Assembly: GCF_019049285.1 (NCBI RefSeq)
Contig: NZ_JAGMUL010000058.1
Location: 186,001-250,000 of the forward strand
DNA length: 64,000 nt
From: Streptomyces sp. AC550_RSS872
GTDB taxonomy: Bacteria; Actinomycetota; Actinomycetes; Streptomycetales; Streptomycetaceae
Direction of reading: 5' to 3'
Shown here: positions 17,936-25,090 of the stretch, piece by piece
Position numbering within the stretch: the stretch's first letter is position 1
How the letters are laid out: each line of letters starts with the position of its first letter
Position numbers and translations under genes: made by a program
The notes under the pieces: model-generated
What the model saw: the letters and a program-made list of their open reading frames with translations, nothing else
What the model was told of the DNA's origin: nothing
Databases searched by the model: none

Positions 17936-17982
17936 GTGAAAAAGATCAAGCACCTCACGCTGGTGGCCGCGGCCACCCTTGG
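17936..17982 (+). pseudogene. 5' remnant of a secreted-protein gene
   Basis: GTG at 17936, with AAGGAG eight bases upstream, begins MKKIKHLTLVAAATL, a good signal-peptide start (Lys-rich then hydrophobic). After 14-15 codons the sequence changes abruptly into an istB fragment in another frame. So the translation start and signal sequence survive but the mature protein is lost. Confidence 0.6.
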
Positions 17983-18123
17983 GAGAAGAACAGCGTCGCC
18001 ATCGCCTCCGACGAGTCCTTCTCCGGCTGGACCAGGACCTTCACCGACCCCCGTCTCTGCGCGGCCATCGTCGACCGCCTCACCACCACCCGGGCCCGAG
18101 CCGAACAACAGCCGGTCGGCTGA
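17983..18123 (+). pseudogene. 3' remnant of IS21-family istB helper ATPase
   Basis: Reads EKNSVAIASDESFSGWTRTF, then TDPRLCAAIVDRLT, matching the C-terminal part of IstB, the ATP-binding helper of IS21-type transposases. Only about 35 of about 250 residues remain, no istA is present, and the frame then drifts to a stop. A scar of a past insertion and deletion. Confidence 0.75.
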
Positions 18124-18221
18124 ACTGAGACGGACCAGCAGTCGCTGAGCACCGCCGCAGACCCCGAAGACACGAGCGACCCACTGATTCGATCGGGCCT
18201 CGAAAGAAAGGAGTCCCAGGC

Positions 18222-18788
18222 ATGAACCTCCGCAAGCGCCCTGCCAAGGTGCTGGACTTCGAGGAGTACGTCCACACGCGGCACGACGCTCTGCTGCGCA
18301 GCGCCCGCAGCCTGGTCAGCGACCCGCTCGACGCCCAGGATCTATTGCAGACCGCGTTACTACGCACCTACCGCCGGTGGGAGCACATAGCGGACAAGCA
18401 ACTCGCAGACGCATACCTGCGCCGTGTCATGATCAACACCCGCACGGAGTGGTGGCGGGCCCGGAAACTCCAGGAGCTCCCCTCCGCACAGCCGCCGGAC
18501 ACGAGCGTCGAGGACTCCGCCGAGCAGCACGCCGACCGCGCGCTGCTGATGGACATCATGCGAGTGCTGGCGCCCCAGCAGCGCAGTGTCGTGGTGCTGC
18601 GGTACTGGGAGCGGATGTCCACGCAGGAGACGGCCGCCGCCCTCGGCATGGCGCCCGGAACGGTCAAGAGCACTCTGCACCGGGCGCTCGCCCGGCTCCG
18701 TGAGGAGTTGCAGCACCGCGACCCCGACTCTGCTTCGGCGTCAGCCGCCGGCCGTGGATGCCCAGCTGCTGGACGCCGGGCACGATGA
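18222..18788 (+). CDS. SigE-family ECF RNA polymerase sigma factor
   Basis: About 188 residues. Sigma region 2 spans about 10-70 (EEYVHTRHDALLRSARSLVS, DAQDLLQTALLRTYRRWEHI), and region 4 about 110-160 (LAPQQRSVVVLRYWERMSTQ, ETAAALGMAPGTVKSTLHRA). This is the Streptomyces SigE-type ECF group, usually controlled by an adjacent membrane protein. The tail after LREELQHRDPD is low-complexity (SASASAAGRGCPAAGRRAR) and may be foreign sequence joined by rearrangement. GAAAGGAG lies upstream of ATG 18222. No anti-sigma partner is seen next to it. Confidence 0.85.
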   Translation: MNLRKRPAKVLDFEEYVHTRHDALLRSARSLVSDPLDAQDLLQTALLRTYRRWEHIADKQLADAYLRRVMINTRTEWWRARKLQELPSAQPPDTSVEDSAEQHADRALLMDIMRVLAPQQRSVVVLRYWERMSTQETAAALGMAPGTVKSTLHRALARLREELQHRDPDSASASAAGRGCPAAGRRAR

Positions 18789-18870
18789 TGCGCCGGATGC
18801 ACCACGTCTCCGACGCCAACGGATGTGAGACGTCTGGGGGTTCAGCCGCCGTTGTTGGGACGATGGCCTC

Positions 18871-18996
18871 ATGGAGAAGGGCGAGGACAGCGAAACGCCG
18901 TCTGCACGCTGCACCTTGAGGCTGCGGGTATCGGCCGAGCCGGGTGCGGAAGAGGCACTGCACGGCAGGATGGAGCTGTCGGCCCGGACGCCGTAG
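18871..18996 (+). CDS. Possible 41-residue ORF
   Basis: ATG 18871 to TAG 18996 (MEKGEDSETPSARCTLRLRV, then SAEPGAEEALHGRMELSARTP). Composition is protein-like and acidic, but there is no clear ribosome-binding site and no family is recognised. It may be the start of a broken gene. Weak call. Confidence 0.25.
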   Translation: MEKGEDSETPSARCTLRLRVSAEPGAEEALHGRMELSARTP

Positions 18997-19053
18997 CCGG
19001 AGCAGATGGGCTGCGCCCTACCGTGTGAAGCCCCGAACTCATAGCGTGGCTTC

Positions 19054-19527
19054 ATGGGATGGCTGACGCTGATCAGTACCTTGAGCGGCGGCGTGCTCGG
19101 CGTTGGCTCAACGCTGGTCGTCGAGTCAGTACGTACGAAGCGAGACCAACGACTCCGGCATGCAGAGCTACGGCGAACTGCGTATGTCCGATACCTCACT
19201 GCGATGACGGAGACTGAGACAGCATTACAGACACTCGCGTTGAGTCACCCAACGCCAATCGCGAGTAGTGATGTGGTGGCTGCGTTCCGCTCGACCGGCG
19301 TGATTGCGGCCAGGTACGAGTTGTTTCTGGTGGCACCAGCCAGCGTCTACGACGCCGCCCGTGAGGCCTACGACCTCCTGCGGGCGATGCGCGTTGCCAT
19401 CGCGACCACCACGGTCTTGGTAGGTGATGACTCGGTCGAGTGGCAGGCGCTGCACACACCGTACGACACCGCCTTGCGCAAGCTCCGTGCTGCCATGCGG
19501 GACTCACTTGGCCCGGCCTTCGACTAA
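19054..19527 (+). CDS. Small membrane-anchored protein of unknown function
   Basis: 157 residues. One N-terminal transmembrane helix (LTLISTLSGGVLGVGSTLVV) is followed by a charged helical cytoplasmic region (VRTKRDQRLRHAELRRTAYV...) likely to form coiled-coil or four-helix packing. This resembles a common Streptomyces hypothetical family with one helix and a soluble bundle. No function can be assigned. Codon use is less GC3-biased than its neighbours, which fits acquired DNA in this segment. No strong ribosome-binding site. Confidence 0.65.
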   Translation: MGWLTLISTLSGGVLGVGSTLVVESVRTKRDQRLRHAELRRTAYVRYLTAMTETETALQTLALSHPTPIASSDVVAAFRSTGVIAARYELFLVAPASVYDAAREAYDLLRAMRVAIATTTVLVGDDSVEWQALHTPYDTALRKLRAAMRDSLGPAFD

Positions 19528-19611
19528 CTGATCGTTTCAGAATGAGCGCGTGGGTGGCGGAGACAGATGAGGCTGCGGGCCAGCTCGAGGGGGGACCTGG
19601 ACGCCCGGGTC

Positions 19612-20169
19612 CTAACGTAGGGCGGCGGCGACCAGGCCTTCGAGCGCCTCGCGCGGTACTTCGCCGCCGCTCACCAGCCGGTCGAAGACCAGTCCGTCGA
19701 TGCAGGTCAGCAGGATGTGACTGCGACTCTCGACGTCCGTCACGCCGTGCGCGGCGAGGAACAGCCGGACAGCGTCGCGGCCGGCGTTCTCGCGGGGTAC
19801 GAGGATCTCGCGCAGCTCACGGTCACGCACGCTCTCGACGGCGCAGGCGTAGCGAGCGAGCGAGCGGCGGCGGCCGTCGCCGGTGAGGCGCTGTCGGGTG
19901 AACAGCACCATGCCGTCCACCAGTTCCTCGACGGTGCGAAGGGGTGGAAGCTCTTCGGCCATCGTTTGCAGTTCCGCCTGGTCGAGTTGGACCAGGCGTG
20001 TGACCAGTGCGGTGAGCAGCGCGGCTCGGGTGCGGAAGTAGGCCGACGTGGTGCCGGGCGGCATGGCGGCTTTGCGGTCGACTGCACGGTGGGTCAGGCC
20101 GCGGACCCCTTCGTCGGCAAGTACGTCGAGAGCCGCGTCCGCGAGGAGGGTGCGCCGATCCGAAGCCAT
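19612..20169 (-). CDS. TetR/AcrR-family repressor
   Basis: 185 residues. The N-terminal HTH is ADAALDVLADEGVRGLTHRA followed by PGTTSAYFRTRAALL; the C-terminal ligand-binding domain resembles TetR_C groups (LARYACAVESVRDRELREIL). It is divergent from an FAD monooxygenase, with two palindromes in the 73-base intergenic region, so it probably represses both itself and the monooxygenase until a small aromatic or antibiotic-like ligand binds. Confidence 0.9.
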   Translation of the reverse strand: MASDRRTLLADAALDVLADEGVRGLTHRAVDRKAAMPPGTTSAYFRTRAALLTALVTRLVQLDQAELQTMAEELPPLRTVEELVDGMVLFTRQRLTGDGRRRSLARYACAVESVRDRELREILVPRENAGRDAVRLFLAAHGVTDVESRSHILLTCIDGLVFDRLVSGGEVPREALEGLVAAALR

Positions 20170-20177
20170 GACTCCTT

Positions 20178-20227
20178 TCTACACCTGTAGAGCCTCAGAT
20201 AGAGTCACCCTTCTACAGATGTAGAAG
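20178..20227. promoter_or_regulatory. Two palindromic TetR operators
   Basis: TCTACACCTGTAGA at 20178-20191 and CTTCTACAGATGTAGAAG at 20210-20227; both contain TCTACA-NN-TGTAGA, with centres 34 bases apart (about three helical turns). One lies just upstream of the TetR start, the other 15 bases upstream of the monooxygenase start. Confidence 0.85.
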
Positions 20228-20242
20228 GGTGAGGGCTTCGGC

Positions 20243-21400
20243 ATGGGCAACACGGCAGTGGTGGTCGGAGGGGGCATCGGTGGGCTGGCCGCCGCGATCG
20301 GGCTGCGCCGCATCGGATGGGAAGTAACGGTCGTCGAGCGCGCCTCCATGCTGGAGGACGCGGGGGCGGGCATCTCACTGGCCGCCAACGGCCTGCGGGC
20401 ACTGGATGAACTCGGCGTCGGCGACGCGGTACGGGATGCCTCGCGAGGCCAGTACAACGGCGGCACTCGCACACCACAGGGCGGATGGCTGACCCGGATG
20501 GACGGCTCGGCGCTGGAGAAGGCCGTGGGCACACCGATCATGGGCATCCGCCGCTCCACCTTGCACCGACTACTTCGCGACTCCCTGCCCGCCGAGGCAC
20601 TGCTGATCGGCTCCGAGGCGGACTCGGTCGAGCAGCCCGGCCCCGGGACGGTTCGAGTCGGCTGCGGCGAGACCGTCCTGGACGCCGATCTGGTAGTGGC
20701 GGCCGACGGCATCGGCAGCAAAGTCCGCAGCCATCTCTTCCCAGCCCACCCCGGTCCGGTCTACAGCGGCTCGACGGTGCTGCGCGCCATCACCGAGCAG
20801 GCGGTCGACCTGCGCACCGACTTCGAGCTGACCTGGGGGCACGGGGCCGAGTTCGGGCACATCGCCTTCCACGACGGGCGGGCCGAGTGGCACGCCGTCC
20901 TCGACCTCCCCGCCGGGACGCGGTTCGCCGACCCACTGGACGAACTGCGCAGACGATTCCATACCTGGCACGACCCGATCCCCGCCCTGCTCGACGCGAC
21001 CCGGCCCGCCGCCGTGCTGCACCACGACGTCAACGAACTCCGCACACCGCTCCCCTCGTACACGGTCGGCCGGACCGCGCTGCTCGGCGACGCGGCACAC
21101 GCGATGCCCCCCAACCTCGGACAGGGTGCCTGCCAGGCGCTGGAGGACGCGGTCACCCTGGCCGCCGCGCTGGCCACCGAGCCCACCGTGAAGGCCGCGC
21201 TCGCTCGCTACGACGCCGAGCGCCGACCGCGCAGCCAGGCCGTCGCGCGGGCCGCCCGGCAGGCCGGGCGGATGGGCCAGCAGCTCTCCCACCCACTGGC
21301 CGTCGCCCTGCGGAACACGGCGATGCGGCTGACACCCTCCCGCGCCGCAACGCACATGATCCTTCGGCACCACGCCTGGGTCCCACCACAACTGAGCTGA
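20243..21400 (+). CDS. FAD-dependent aromatic monooxygenase (PHBH-like)
   Basis: 385 residues. N-terminal dinucleotide motif VVVGGGIGGLAAAIGLRRIG; the conserved DG motif region (LVVAADGIGSKVRSHLFP); and the C-terminal FAD ribityl-binding motif GDAAHAMPPNLGQGACQALE. This is the group A flavoprotein hydroxylase pattern. Such enzymes hydroxylate aromatics or polyketides and can inactivate antibiotics; substrate unknown. Translation starts at ATG 20243 with GTGAGGG eight bases upstream. Regulated by the divergent TetR. Confidence 0.9.
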   Translation: MGNTAVVVGGGIGGLAAAIGLRRIGWEVTVVERASMLEDAGAGISLAANGLRALDELGVGDAVRDASRGQYNGGTRTPQGGWLTRMDGSALEKAVGTPIMGIRRSTLHRLLRDSLPAEALLIGSEADSVEQPGPGTVRVGCGETVLDADLVVAADGIGSKVRSHLFPAHPGPVYSGSTVLRAITEQAVDLRTDFELTWGHGAEFGHIAFHDGRAEWHAVLDLPAGTRFADPLDELRRRFHTWHDPIPALLDATRPAAVLHHDVNELRTPLPSYTVGRTALLGDAAHAMPPNLGQGACQALEDAVTLAAALATEPTVKAALARYDAERRPRSQAVARAARQAGRMGQQLSHPLAVALRNTAMRLTPSRAATHMILRHHAWVPPQLS

Positions 21401-21498
21401 TCCGATTCGCGTCCCGCCAACTCACCACCAGACTCCTTCCGAGACAAAGTCGAGCTGCGGGTCTTGCCGTTGGCGGTCACGGTGGGCAGGGTGCCCGG

Positions 21499-21588
21499 GT
21501 GCGTGCTGATCTTGTTCCGGACTACCTGTGGGAGCGGGTGGCTCCCCTGTTGCCGCGTACTCCCGAGCGCAGTTACCGCTATGCATGA
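21499..21588 (+). pseudogene. IS5-family transposase N-terminal remnant
   Basis: A GTG-started 29-residue frame reads RADLVPDYLWERVAPLLPR, the characteristic beginning of Streptomyces IS5-type transposases, then stops at TGA (SYRYA*). No catalytic DDE part remains. Confidence 0.65.
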
Positions 21589-21674
21589 GCGGCTCGGTCT
21601 GACGGTTACTGCGGAGGGTTAGCGTGCCTGGCTGGACGATCCGTCGGAGGCGTGGAGCATCTCTCGTCCCCTCC

Positions 21675-22214
21675 TCACGGCCGAGCCGCCCCCGTTCCGC
21701 TCCCCGTGACACCCCTGGTCGGCTCCCCCGTCGGCGGAACCGACGGCACCGCGGTCGGCTCCGCGGTCGGCACCGCCGGGCCGCTCGGGGCCCGGGACAC
21801 CCCGGCACCGGAGGTCTCCGTCGGCTCGGAGGGCGTCGCCCGTGGCGGAACCGTCGGAGTGGGCGAGGCCGTTCGGGGCGGTGACGCCGAAGGGGTCGGG
21901 GTCTCCGACGGGGAAGGGGACGGGGGCGTCGTGCGGTCGGTCGCCGGGGGTGGGGCCAGAGGCGGTACGGGGGTCGGCGGGCCGTCGGACGTGGCCAGGT
22001 GGAGCGGCAGGGCCGCCAGGAGGGCCACGGCGCAGGTCGCGCCCGCCCCGATCGCCGTACGCACCAGGCGTCGGCGGTTCGCCCTGCGGCGGATCGACTC
22101 GTAGCTGCCGGGGGGTGGGGCGAGGTAGTCCGAGGACGGGGCGAGGATCACGGCGAGGGGGTCGTCGGGGGCCGGCCCCGGGTCGTCCGCGTCGTCGTCA
22201 AAGCGTGTGGTCAA
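21675..22214 (-). CDS. Membrane protein with Pro/Ser/Thr-rich extracellular tail, probable sigma-factor partner
   Basis: About 179 residues: a cytoplasmic N-terminus (acidic, then YESIRRRANRRRLVR), one transmembrane helix (TAIGAGATCAVALLAALPLH) and a 100-residue tail rich in PTPSPSET. The arrangement (sigma factor, then single-pass membrane protein starting inside its 3' end) is usual for SigE-type ECF factors and their regulators. The start is TTG 22214 with GAGGAGG four to five bases upstream, overlapping the sigma stop by 17 bases, so translation is probably coupled. Confidence 0.65.
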   Translation of the reverse strand: MTTRFDDDADDPGPAPDDPLAVILAPSSDYLAPPPGSYESIRRRANRRRLVRTAIGAGATCAVALLAALPLHLATSDGPPTPVPPLAPPPATDRTTPPSPSPSETPTPSASPPRTASPTPTVPPRATPSEPTETSGAGVSRAPSGPAVPTAEPTAVPSVPPTGEPTRGVTGSGTGAARP

Positions 22215-22689
22215 GGCTCCTCCTCAGGTGGACGCGGAGCAGTTCGCGGGCCGCGTGGAGGTCGGCCTTGACGGTTCCTTCCTTACGTCCGGTCAGCACG
22301 GACACCTCCCGGATCGGCATGTCAGCGTAGTAGTGGAGGAGGATCGGGGTGCGGAGGCGTTCGGGGAGGGACTGGACCAGCAGACGTACGGAGGGGTCCG
22401 CCTGTTCCGTGTGGGAGTTGATCGCCGCCTCCGTCGTGGCCCGGCGCATCGCCCGCCGTTCGCGCTCGAGTTTGCGCCAGTGGTCCCGGACCAGGTTGGC
22501 CGCCGTGACGTAGAGGAATCCGCGCGGCTCCTCCACCCGGCTCCAGCGCGCCCAGAGCCGGGTGAAGGCCTCGGAGGCGATCTCGTGGGCCGTCTCGTCG
22601 TCGTCGACGAGACGGCGGCACCAGCCGGCCAGGCGCGGGTAGAGGGCGGCGAACAGCTCGGAGGCCGCCCTGTCTCGGGACCGTTTCAA
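22198..22689 (-). CDS. ECF sigma factor (sigma-70 family)
   Basis: 163 residues. Region 2 has LVDDDETAHEIASEAFTRLW and RGFLYVTAANLVRDHWRKLE; region 4 has LPERLRTPILLHYYADMPIR followed by EVSVLTGRKEGTVKADLHAA. TTG start at 22689 with GGGAGAG upstream. It starts 22 bases after the sortase gene stop, so it belongs to one operon with the surface protein and sortase, and is followed by its putative membrane partner. Likely controls surface-protein or envelope genes. Confidence 0.85.
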   Translation of the reverse strand: MKRSRDRAASELFAALYPRLAGWCRRLVDDDETAHEIASEAFTRLWARWSRVEEPRGFLYVTAANLVRDHWRKLERERRAMRRATTEAAINSHTEQADPSVRLLVQSLPERLRTPILLHYYADMPIREVSVLTGRKEGTVKADLHAARELLRVHLRRSLDHTL

Positions 22690-22711
22690 CGCTCTCCCAC
22701 GCTCGCCATGG

Positions 22712-23401
22712 TCATGAGGAAGTCGGCACGGCGGACGTGGCGCTCAGCTTCGCGAACACGATCACGTTGTCCCGGTACTCCTCGCCCTCCCGCGGTCCCC
22801 CGCACGTGATCAGCCGCAGCTCCGGACGGGCTACGTCCCCGTAGACGTCGTCCGCCGGAAAGTCCGCCTTGGCCACCGTCCGTACGGCACTGACCGTGAA
22901 CTCCGCAGAGCTGCCGTCCTTCCTGCCCGCCACGATCCGGTCGCCCCGGCGCAGCCGGCCCAGGTCGCGGAAGACTCCGTCCCCGTACGCACCCACGGTG
23001 ACATGACCGAGGATCACCGACGGGCCGACCTGACCCGGCGTCGGCGAGTGCCGGTACCAGCCCGCCCGGTCGTCGGCCGTGAGCGGCGGCACCTCGACCG
23101 TGCCGTCCTGCGCCAGGCCCAGCCCGATGACCGGGGTGTCGACCTCGATCGCCGGGATCCGCAAGCGGACGGGGGCCGAACGGCCCAGTGCGCGCGAGGA
23201 GTTCGCCGACGCCGAAGGCGTGCGGTCCGCACCGGACTCGTCCGCACCGGTCTCGTCCGCGTCCCTGCGTCGCCGGGAACCCGCGGTCGCGTCCTGCTGC
23301 TCCGCTCCCTGACCGGCGCAGCCCACCAGCAGCGAGGCCAGCGCCGCCGTGGTGAACGTCCGCCTGGACAGGGGTCGCGGGCCGGTCGCCGACGGCGTCA
23401 C
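22712..23401 (-). CDS. Class F-type sortase
   Basis: About 229 residues with a lipoprotein- or anchor-like N-terminus (TAALASLLVGCAG). The sortase core carries the catalytic His in VILGHVTVG, Cys in LRLITCGG and Arg in YRDNVIVF. The ITCGG signature and short size are typical of actinobacterial class F sortases, whose substrate rules are poorly known. GTG 23401 overlaps the stop of the upstream surface protein (GTGA), so the two are translationally coupled. A much longer frame upstream is not coding. Confidence 0.85.
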   Translation of the reverse strand: MTPSATGPRPLSRRTFTTAALASLLVGCAGQGAEQQDATAGSRRRRDADETGADESGADRTPSASANSSRALGRSAPVRLRIPAIEVDTPVIGLGLAQDGTVEVPPLTADDRAGWYRHSPTPGQVGPSVILGHVTVGAYGDGVFRDLGRLRRGDRIVAGRKDGSSAEFTVSAVRTVAKADFPADDVYGDVARPELRLITCGGPREGEEYRDNVIVFAKLSATSAVPTSS

Positions 23402-23811
23402 GCCCCGGTCGCCCGCCGACGCCGTACCACGAAAGCCGTCGCGCCCCCGGCGACCAGGACCGCTGCCGCGCCGGCGCCGAACAGGCCGGTCCGCTCGCTC
23501 CCGGAGCCCGAAGTGCCCGCCGCCTCGCCGGTGTCGGGCGCTCCGGACGGTACGACGGAGACTTGGCCGCCTCCGGGCGCCCGGGTCGGCTCGGCCGAGG
23601 GCATCGGGGTCTCCGACGGGTTGGAGGGGGCGGCGGTCGGGGGAAGGGTCGGTTCCGCGCTCGGCGTCGGGACGGCCGTCTCCGAGGGGACCGTGGCCGT
23701 CGGGCTGGGAACCGAGGTCGGGGAGGTGCTGCTGTGGGCGACCGCGGGCGCGGCGGTCGCGAACAGGGCTGTGCAGGTGAGGGCCAGGGCGCTGAGGACG
23801 GTTCGGCGCAT
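23398..23811 (-). CDS. Secreted Ser/Pro/Thr-rich protein with C-terminal membrane anchor, candidate sortase substrate
   Basis: 137 residues: signal peptide (LSALALTCTALFATAAPAVA), a 60-residue Ser/Thr/Pro/Glu-rich stretch, then GAPDTGEAAGTSG, a hydrophobic helix (GLFGAGAAAVLVAGGATAFV) and a basic tail VRRRRATGA. That layout is of a cell-wall-sorted protein, but no LPxTG or LAxTG is present; APDTG is the nearest. It is immediately followed by the sortase, so it is the natural candidate substrate. Confidence 0.7.
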   Translation of the reverse strand: MRRTVLSALALTCTALFATAAPAVAHSSTSPTSVPSPTATVPSETAVPTPSAEPTLPPTAAPSNPSETPMPSAEPTRAPGGGQVSVVPSGAPDTGEAAGTSGSGSERTGLFGAGAAAVLVAGGATAFVVRRRRATGA

Positions 23812-23833
23812 CGGTTCGCTCTCTTTCGTCGGT

Positions 23834-23859
23834 CCGCCCGGTACTGCCGTACCGGGCGG
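23834..23859. terminator. Hairpin between phosphatase and surface-protein operons
   Basis: Perfect 11-bp stem CCGCCCGGTAC/GTACCGGGCGG with loop TGCC. It may terminate the upstream minus-strand operon, or act in the leader of the surface-protein gene that starts 23 bases later. Confidence 0.5.
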
Positions 23860-23969
23860 GCTGGGTGACGGTCGAGCGGAGAGACGACGCGGGGGTGGGG
23901 TGGGTTGTAAAGAGATGGCAAAGGCGTTTGGTGCGGGGGACGCTCACCGGGTCGCCCTTGGCATGCGGT

Positions 23970-24596
23970 TCAGTTCAAGTGGTGGGTGTCATTGAGAGCC
24001 TGCACCGTGGCGGTGCCGTCCTCGTCGTACGTCACCGTCGACAGGGAGGCCGCCGCGACTTCCATACGGAACACGGTGTGGGGCGGGGCCTGGAGGGCGA
24101 GGCGGATCAGGGTTCTGAGGGGGACGACGTGGGAGACGACCAGAACCGTGGCGCCGGCGTACCGGGCCAGGAGGCCGTCTCGTACGGCGGTGACCCGGCG
24201 GGCGACCTGGTGCATGGTCTCCTCCGCGCCCGAGGGGGGAGTCTCGGGCGAGGCGAGCCATGCGCTCAGGTCGTCCGGGTAGCGTTCGCGGACCTCGGCG
24301 AAGGTCAGCCCCTCCCAGGCGCCGAAGTCCGCTTCCCGCAGGTCCCGGTCGATCCGGACGCTCAGTCCGAGGCGCGCGGCCACGCACTGAGCGGTCTCCC
24401 GGCAGCGCCGCATCGGTGACGTGACGACCGCCTCGACGGCGCCGCGGTGGGCGAGGGCGTCCGCCGCCGCCCGGGCCTGCCGGCGTCCGGCCGGTGAGAG
24501 TCCCGGGTTGGATCCTCCGCTGCCGGAGATCCGGCGCTCAGGGGTGAGCAGGGTCTCGCCGTGCCGCAGCAGTACGAGCGTCGTCACGTCACTCAC
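23970..24596 (-). CDS. Histidine phosphatase (phosphoglycerate-mutase-like)
   Basis: About 208 residues. The RHG motif (LVLLRHGET), the second His region (VVSHVVPLRTL) and the EADFGAWEGLTF stretch show an active member of the histidine phosphatase superfamily, of the alpha-ribazole-phosphatase/GpmB type. GTG 24596 overlaps the upstream stop by four bases (GTGA); GTG 24587 is possible. Last gene of the five-gene carbamoyltransferase operon, where it could remove a phosphate from an intermediate. The substrate is unknown. Confidence 0.85.
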   Translation of the reverse strand: MSDVTTLVLLRHGETLLTPERRISGSGGSNPGLSPAGRRQARAAADALAHRGAVEAVVTSPMRRCRETAQCVAARLGLSVRIDRDLREADFGAWEGLTFAEVRERYPDDLSAWLASPETPPSGAEETMHQVARRVTAVRDGLLARYAGATVLVVSHVVPLRTLIRLALQAPPHTVFRMEVAAASLSTVTYDEDGTATVQALNDTHHLN

Positions 24597-25078
24597 TTCG
24601 AGGTCTGCGCGAAGTGGTCCCGTACGGCGTCGGTCTGCTTCTCCATGATGTCGATGATGCCCTCGACCACGTTCAGGTCGGCGTCCTCGGCGATCTCCAG
24701 GGTCCGCGACCAGTCGAAGAAGCTGCGGGCCGGGTCGTTGGTGATCGGGAACACCCGGATGGTGGCCTCGTAGCCGGCGACTCCGCTGGTGGGCGCGACG
24801 GCCCGGTAGGACTGGGTCCTGTTGATCTCGTCGCGGGCGGCGATCTCCTGCTGGACGACCTTGCCGCTGAGTGTGAGCTTGAAGTCGTAGCGCGCCGGGA
24901 CTGTTTCGACCGAGCCGCCCTCGACCCAGCTGACGTCCCGGTGGACGTCCAGGTCGCCGGGGGACACGATCTCCAGGATCTGCATGGCGTCGCGGATGGT
25001 CGCCCACACGGTGTCCGGGTCGGCCTCAAGGACGGTCGAGTGGTACATGGTGTGCTTGCGCTGGATCTGGATCGGCAT
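24593..25078 (-). CDS. SRPBCC-family (START/polyketide-cyclase-like) protein
   Basis: 161 residues of the helix-grip fold: MYHSTVLEADPDTVWATIRD, then a curved sheet (VPARYDFKLTLSG, YEATIRVFPI) and a long C-terminal helix (VEGIIDIMEKQTDAVRDHFA). Members bind small hydrophobic ligands or act as cyclases or aromatases. Twelve bases after the carbamoyltransferase stop and overlapping the phosphatase start, so an operon member. A ligand-handling or cyclisation role is inferred from context only. Confidence 0.8.
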   Translation of the reverse strand: MPIQIQRKHTMYHSTVLEADPDTVWATIRDAMQILEIVSPGDLDVHRDVSWVEGGSVETVPARYDFKLTLSGKVVQQEIAARDEINRTQSYRAVAPTSGVAGYEATIRVFPITNDPARSFFDWSRTLEIAEDADLNVVEGIIDIMEKQTDAVRDHFAQTSK

Positions 25079-25090
25079 GGAGTGCTGCTC

